NCBI GenBank assembly: GCA_050248955.1
Contig: JBFWRK010000012.1
Location: forward strand, 62,001-126,000
Source of the DNA: JBFWRK01 sp050248955
GTDB lineage: Bacteria; Actinomycetota; Acidimicrobiia; Acidimicrobiales; Ilumatobacteraceae
DNA: 64,000 bases
Reading direction: 5' to 3'
The position numbers and the translations under genes are program-made. Of the stretch, positions 61,502 through 64,000 are shown piece after piece; position 1 is the stretch's first letter, and the number at the start of each line of letters is the position of its first letter. Under the pieces are notes generated by a model, which worked only from the letters and a program-made list of their open reading frames with translations, searched no databases and was not told the DNA's origin.

Positions 61502-63031
61502 ATGACCGCCACGACCCGACATAGGTTCCGCTGGATCCTGCTCGTCTCGTTGTCGATCGCGTTGACCGCGGCGACCGCTGAAGCTATTGCCCGGTGGGCC
61601 GACACCGGGATCGAGCCAACGATCGTCGCCGCGCCGGTCCTCGAGGCGGTGACCGTGACCGTCGGCGATCTCACAAGCACGGAGCGGATCGACGGCACGA
61701 TCGCGGAAACCCAGAGCATCACCGTGTTGCACCGCATCGAGGGCCAATCGTCGGCGTCGACCACGACGCAGCCATCGACGCAGAACTCGGCGACTGACGC
61801 CTCGGCCGAAACCAACGTGTCACCCGTTGGTCTGGCGTCGTTCGCCTCATCGGTGAACGCGACGGATGCCGACACCGTCTCCGTCGACGCGGCTCCCGAG
61901 CCGGAATGCCCCCCGGTCGACGAACCCACGACGACGACCACCACCACCACCACCACGGCACGGGGTGTGACGGTCCCCGTCGACGACGAATGCGACCCGA
62001 CCCCGACCACGACGCCGGACACGACGACACCGGACACCACGACACCGGACACCACGGCGCCGGACACGACGGCGACGACGACCATTCCGACGGCGGGGTC
62101 GGAGCCGGAACCGACCGGCGACAGCGGCCGGGTCGGGTCGACACCAGGCGGTCTGGGCGGACCTTCCATCCGGCAGGGCACGACCAGTGGCGGCACGACG
62201 ACCTCGGGCGAACCGGTGATACAGATGATCACGTCGATCGCAGCGATCGGCTCCCCGATCGCCAACGGCGACGTGATCTACACCGTCGACGGCCAGCCGG
62301 TCGTTGCGCTCCACGGCAACCAGCCGGCCTGGCGCACCCTCGAATCCGGTATCGACGACGGACCCGATGTGCGCCAACTGGAGCAGAGCCTCGTCGACCT
62401 CGGATACGACCCCGACGCCACCGTCACCATCGACGACTCATTCGACAACGACACCGAGGCCGCCATCGAACGCTGGCAAGAGGGCCTCGATGTCGACCCG
62501 ACCGGCGCAGTCGAACTCGGGTCCATCGTGTTCGTCGCCGCCGACACCACCATCACCGCGCACCTCGCGGCGGTGGTCGGTGAGGACGTCACCGACGGAA
62601 CCGCGATCGTGAGCCTGTCGGGGAGCTCACACCACGTCGTGATCGAAGTGCCGACCGAGCTCCAGACGGTCGTCACGCCTGGACTCGACGTCGACATCGC
62701 CGGAACCGCGGGCGTCGTCAGCGTGTTGCGGTCGGCGGAACGCGACTCGATGACCGTCGTCCAGGCACTCATCACACCGATCGAACCGCTCGATGAACCA
62801 ACCGGGACCGTGGTCACCGTCCGAATTGACGTCACGAGCGCGATCGCCGCGACGATCGTGCCCGCCGAAGCGCTCGTGTCGCGCCTCGACGGCACATACG
62901 CCGTGCAGGTCGGCTCACCGGATGGACCGCACGAGTTCCTGCCAGTCACCGTGCTCGCCGTCAGCGGCGGCGACGTTGCCGTACAGAGCGATCAACTCGA
63001 CGAGGGCATGACCATACTGGTGCCCGTCTGA
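61502..63031 (+). CDS. Second efflux adaptor with Thr/Pro-rich linker and one peptidoglycan-binding module
   Basis: 509 residues from ATG 61502. N-terminal anchor (WILLVSLSIALTAATAEAIA), a lipoyl-like half (VTVGDLTSTERIDGTIAETQSITVLHRIEG), then about 130 residues of low-complexity Thr/Pro/Ser/Glu linker with ten consecutive Thr codons and four PDTTT/A repeats, then the second half with a peptidoglycan-binding module (DVRQLEQSLVDLGYDPDATVTIDDSFDNDTEAAIERW) and C-terminal beta strands. The linker would span the cell wall. Starts 41 bp after the permease. Confidence 0.82.
   Translation: MTATTRHRFRWILLVSLSIALTAATAEAIARWADTGIEPTIVAAPVLEAVTVTVGDLTSTERIDGTIAETQSITVLHRIEGQSSASTTTQPSTQNSATDASAETNVSPVGLASFASSVNATDADTVSVDAAPEPECPPVDEPTTTTTTTTTTARGVTVPVDDECDPTPTTTPDTTTPDTTTPDTTAPDTTATTTIPTAGSEPEPTGDSGRVGSTPGGLGGPSIRQGTTSGGTTTSGEPVIQMITSIAAIGSPIANGDVIYTVDGQPVVALHGNQPAWRTLESGIDDGPDVRQLEQSLVDLGYDPDATVTIDDSFDNDTEAAIERWQEGLDVDPTGAVELGSIVFVAADTTITAHLAAVVGEDVTDGTAIVSLSGSSHHVVIEVPTELQTVVTPGLDVDIAGTAGVVSVLRSAERDSMTVVQALITPIEPLDEPTGTVVTVRIDVTSAIAATIVPAEALVSRLDGTYAVQVGSPDGPHEFLPVTVLAVSGGDVAVQSDQLDEGMTILVPV
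61928..61957 (+). repeat. Run of ten Thr codons in adaptor 2
   Basis: ACG/ACC codons in a row, part of the low-complexity linker of the second adaptor. Confidence 0.7.
62015..62074 (+). repeat. Four 15-nt tandem repeats in adaptor 2 (PDTTT/PDTTA)
   Basis: Units 62015-62029, 62030-62044, 62045-62059 and 62060-62074, each coding PDTT plus T or A; they differ only at a few positions. In-frame repeats of this kind can change length without breaking the protein. Confidence 0.8.
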
Positions 63032-63512
63032 CCGGTCGACAACCACACACCAACCCCGTCGCCGCCTGACCGTCGGGCCACCGCCACGGCACGGCCACGT
63101 TCTCACCATCGCCGAGCGGATCGCGGTGCACGAGCGTGTCCGTCACCGAGATGTCGCCCATCGTCGATAGCCAACGCGAACGACCACCGAGGGGTCCGCG
63201 TCGACGGATGAACGCAGTCGACGCGCGAGGAGTTCATCCGGATGCAGCACGGCGAACGCCAACGCCAACGCCTTCGAGCGGCGACTGCGGTGTTGGCTGC
63301 GGGGTATTTCACGCCGTAGTGACGCTGCGCCGTAGTGACGCTGCACCCACGTTGGCGTGATGAGCGACGGCCGGATCGTTCCACCACCGGCCGGTCCGGA
63401 TCTCGAGGCATCGAACCATGGCGAGACGCCGGCAGGCTCCGAAGTCATCAGGTCGTCGTGGTTGATCGCGTAGGCCGGTGGCGAAGGACATCACCAGACG
63501 ACACCAACCCGC
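63032..63512. other. Gene-poor gap before the nitrilase gene
   Basis: 481 bp with no gene I can support; several overlapping short frames on the minus strand lack a recognisable pattern. Contains a 16-bp tandem duplication. Confidence 0.5.
63312..63343. repeat. 16-bp tandem duplication
   Basis: CGCCGTAGTGACGCTG occurs twice in direct tandem (63312-63327, 63328-63343), outside any recognised gene. Confidence 0.85.
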
Positions 63513-64000
63513 TCATTCGGCAGAGTCGCTCGGGGGCTCGCCCATCACAGGTTGCCGGAGCGACAGCACGTCTGGGCGGGCGTAATGACCGGTCGGGTCG
63601 AACATGCGGCGGCCGGCGGCGATGCGAGACAGCTCGAGTTCGGCGGACACGACGCCCGCTTCGCCGATCAGCGGCCCGGCGATCAGCTCGCCGCCCGGAG
63701 CGACGATCGAGGTGTTGCCGCGCGACAGGAAGTCGTCCTCGCCGCCGTACAGCTCATCAGCATCCGATAGATCCCGGGGCACATCGCTGCCGCGCAGGAA
63801 GGCGGTCACGCCGACGACGAAGATCTGGCCCTCTTTGGCGATGTGCCGCAGAGTCGGCACCCACTCGTCGCTGTTGTCCCACGTCGGCGCCAACAGCACG
63901 TCGATCCCACGCTCGTACATCGCCATCCGAGCGAGTGGCATGTAGTTCTCCCAGCAGATCAGCGAACCGACCTTGACGCCGCCAACATCGATGACGGTCA
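63513..64000 (-). CDS. Nitrilase, N-terminal part outside the window
   Basis: The frame is open from base 64000 to the stop at 63513, 162 codons. The nitrilase catalytic Cys is in GSLICWENYMPLARMAMY, followed by DVLLAPTWDN, RHIAKEGQIFVVGV and NTSIVAPGGELIAGPLIGEAGVVSAEL. The CWEN block and the later pattern are those of true aliphatic/aromatic nitrilases, which convert nitriles to acids. The Glu and Lys of the catalytic triad lie upstream, beyond the edge. Confidence 0.85.
   Translation of the reverse strand, partial: TVIDVGGVKVGSLICWENYMPLARMAMYERGIDVLLAPTWDNSDEWVPTLRHIAKEGQIFVVGVTAFLRGSDVPRDLSDADELYGGEDDFLSRGNTSIVAPGGELIAGPLIGEAGVVSAELELSRIAAGRRMFDPTGHYARPDVLSLRQPVMGEPPSDSAE

Noticed and set aside
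62015..62074. Possible CRISPR-like repeats
   Set aside because: Repeats are contiguous 15-nt in-frame coding units without spacers; they encode a Pro-Asp-Thr linker.

Overview
High-GC (roughly two-thirds G+C or more), gene-dense chromosomal DNA that looks actinobacterial. Many genes have a TANNNT -10 element only 6-8 nt before an ATG/GTG, so leaderless mRNAs are probably common. The gene content also fits: an F420-type LLM oxidoreductase, several acyl-CoA dehydrogenases, a SigG/SigX5-type ECF sigma factor, large LuxR/TPR regulators and HxlR/ArsR/MarR regulators. An Acidimicrobiia-like organism such as Ilumatobacter is my best guess, but it is an inference from gene content only. I saw no rRNA, tRNA, CRISPR array or insertion sequence.

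Layout. 0-4.7 kb: a minus-strand operon (membrane-anchored metallophosphatase, PEP-utilising phosphotransferase, membrane protein cut by the left edge), divergent from a PIG-L deacetylase. 4.7-13.3 kb: single genes and pairs, namely an acyl-CoA dehydrogenase facing an HxlR-SCP2 regulator, a STAS-like protein, an ECF sigma factor, an SDR, an ArsR/AHSA1 pair, an enoyl-CoA hydratase, and a MNT/HEPN toxin-antitoxin module. 13.3-20 kb: an ABCG-type exporter, a polytopic membrane protein and a complete sugar ABC importer (binding protein, permease, half-size ATPase). 20-25.4 kb: an M24-like protein, then a copper operon (secreted His-rich protein, CopA, DUF3703). 25.5-36.4 kb: a LuxR-type giant regulator, ChrA transporter, pirin, methyltransferase, DHA2 efflux pump and a MacB/LolCDE-like ABC pair. 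36.5-40 kb: lipid/F420 genes (LLM oxidoreductase and two translationally coupled acyl-CoA dehydrogenases) whose two upstream regions share one 14-bp motif.

40-52.7 kb: a lipoprotein hydrolase with a QacA-type pump, a zinc-ribbon/AbiEi-like fusion, a MarR-controlled YceI-SDR-VOC operon, two SnoaL-like proteins with a LuxR/TPR regulator, a GH16-like protein, an ArsR-ArsC fusion with a VOC protein, and a TRIC-type channel. 53-57 kb: a flavoprotein-methyltransferase fusion divergent from an XRE-cupin regulator, followed by a stretch of decayed gene fragments (DUF6069-like, NERD, possible regulator tail, histidine kinase C-terminus). 57.1-63 kb: a tightly overlapped export operon (Cys-repeat lipoprotein, adaptor with two peptidoglycan-binding modules, ABC ATPase, MacB-like permease, second adaptor with a Thr/Pro linker). 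The right edge holds the C-terminal part of a nitrilase.

Most noteworthy: the flavoprotein-TehB-like methyltransferase fusion with no recognisable NADPH motif, the ArsR-ArsC fusion whose regulator half has no sensor cysteines, the export operon with duplicated peptidoglycan-binding adaptor modules, and the shared motif upstream of the acyl-CoA dehydrogenase and LLM operons. All functions are read from sequence motifs alone; no database search was run.
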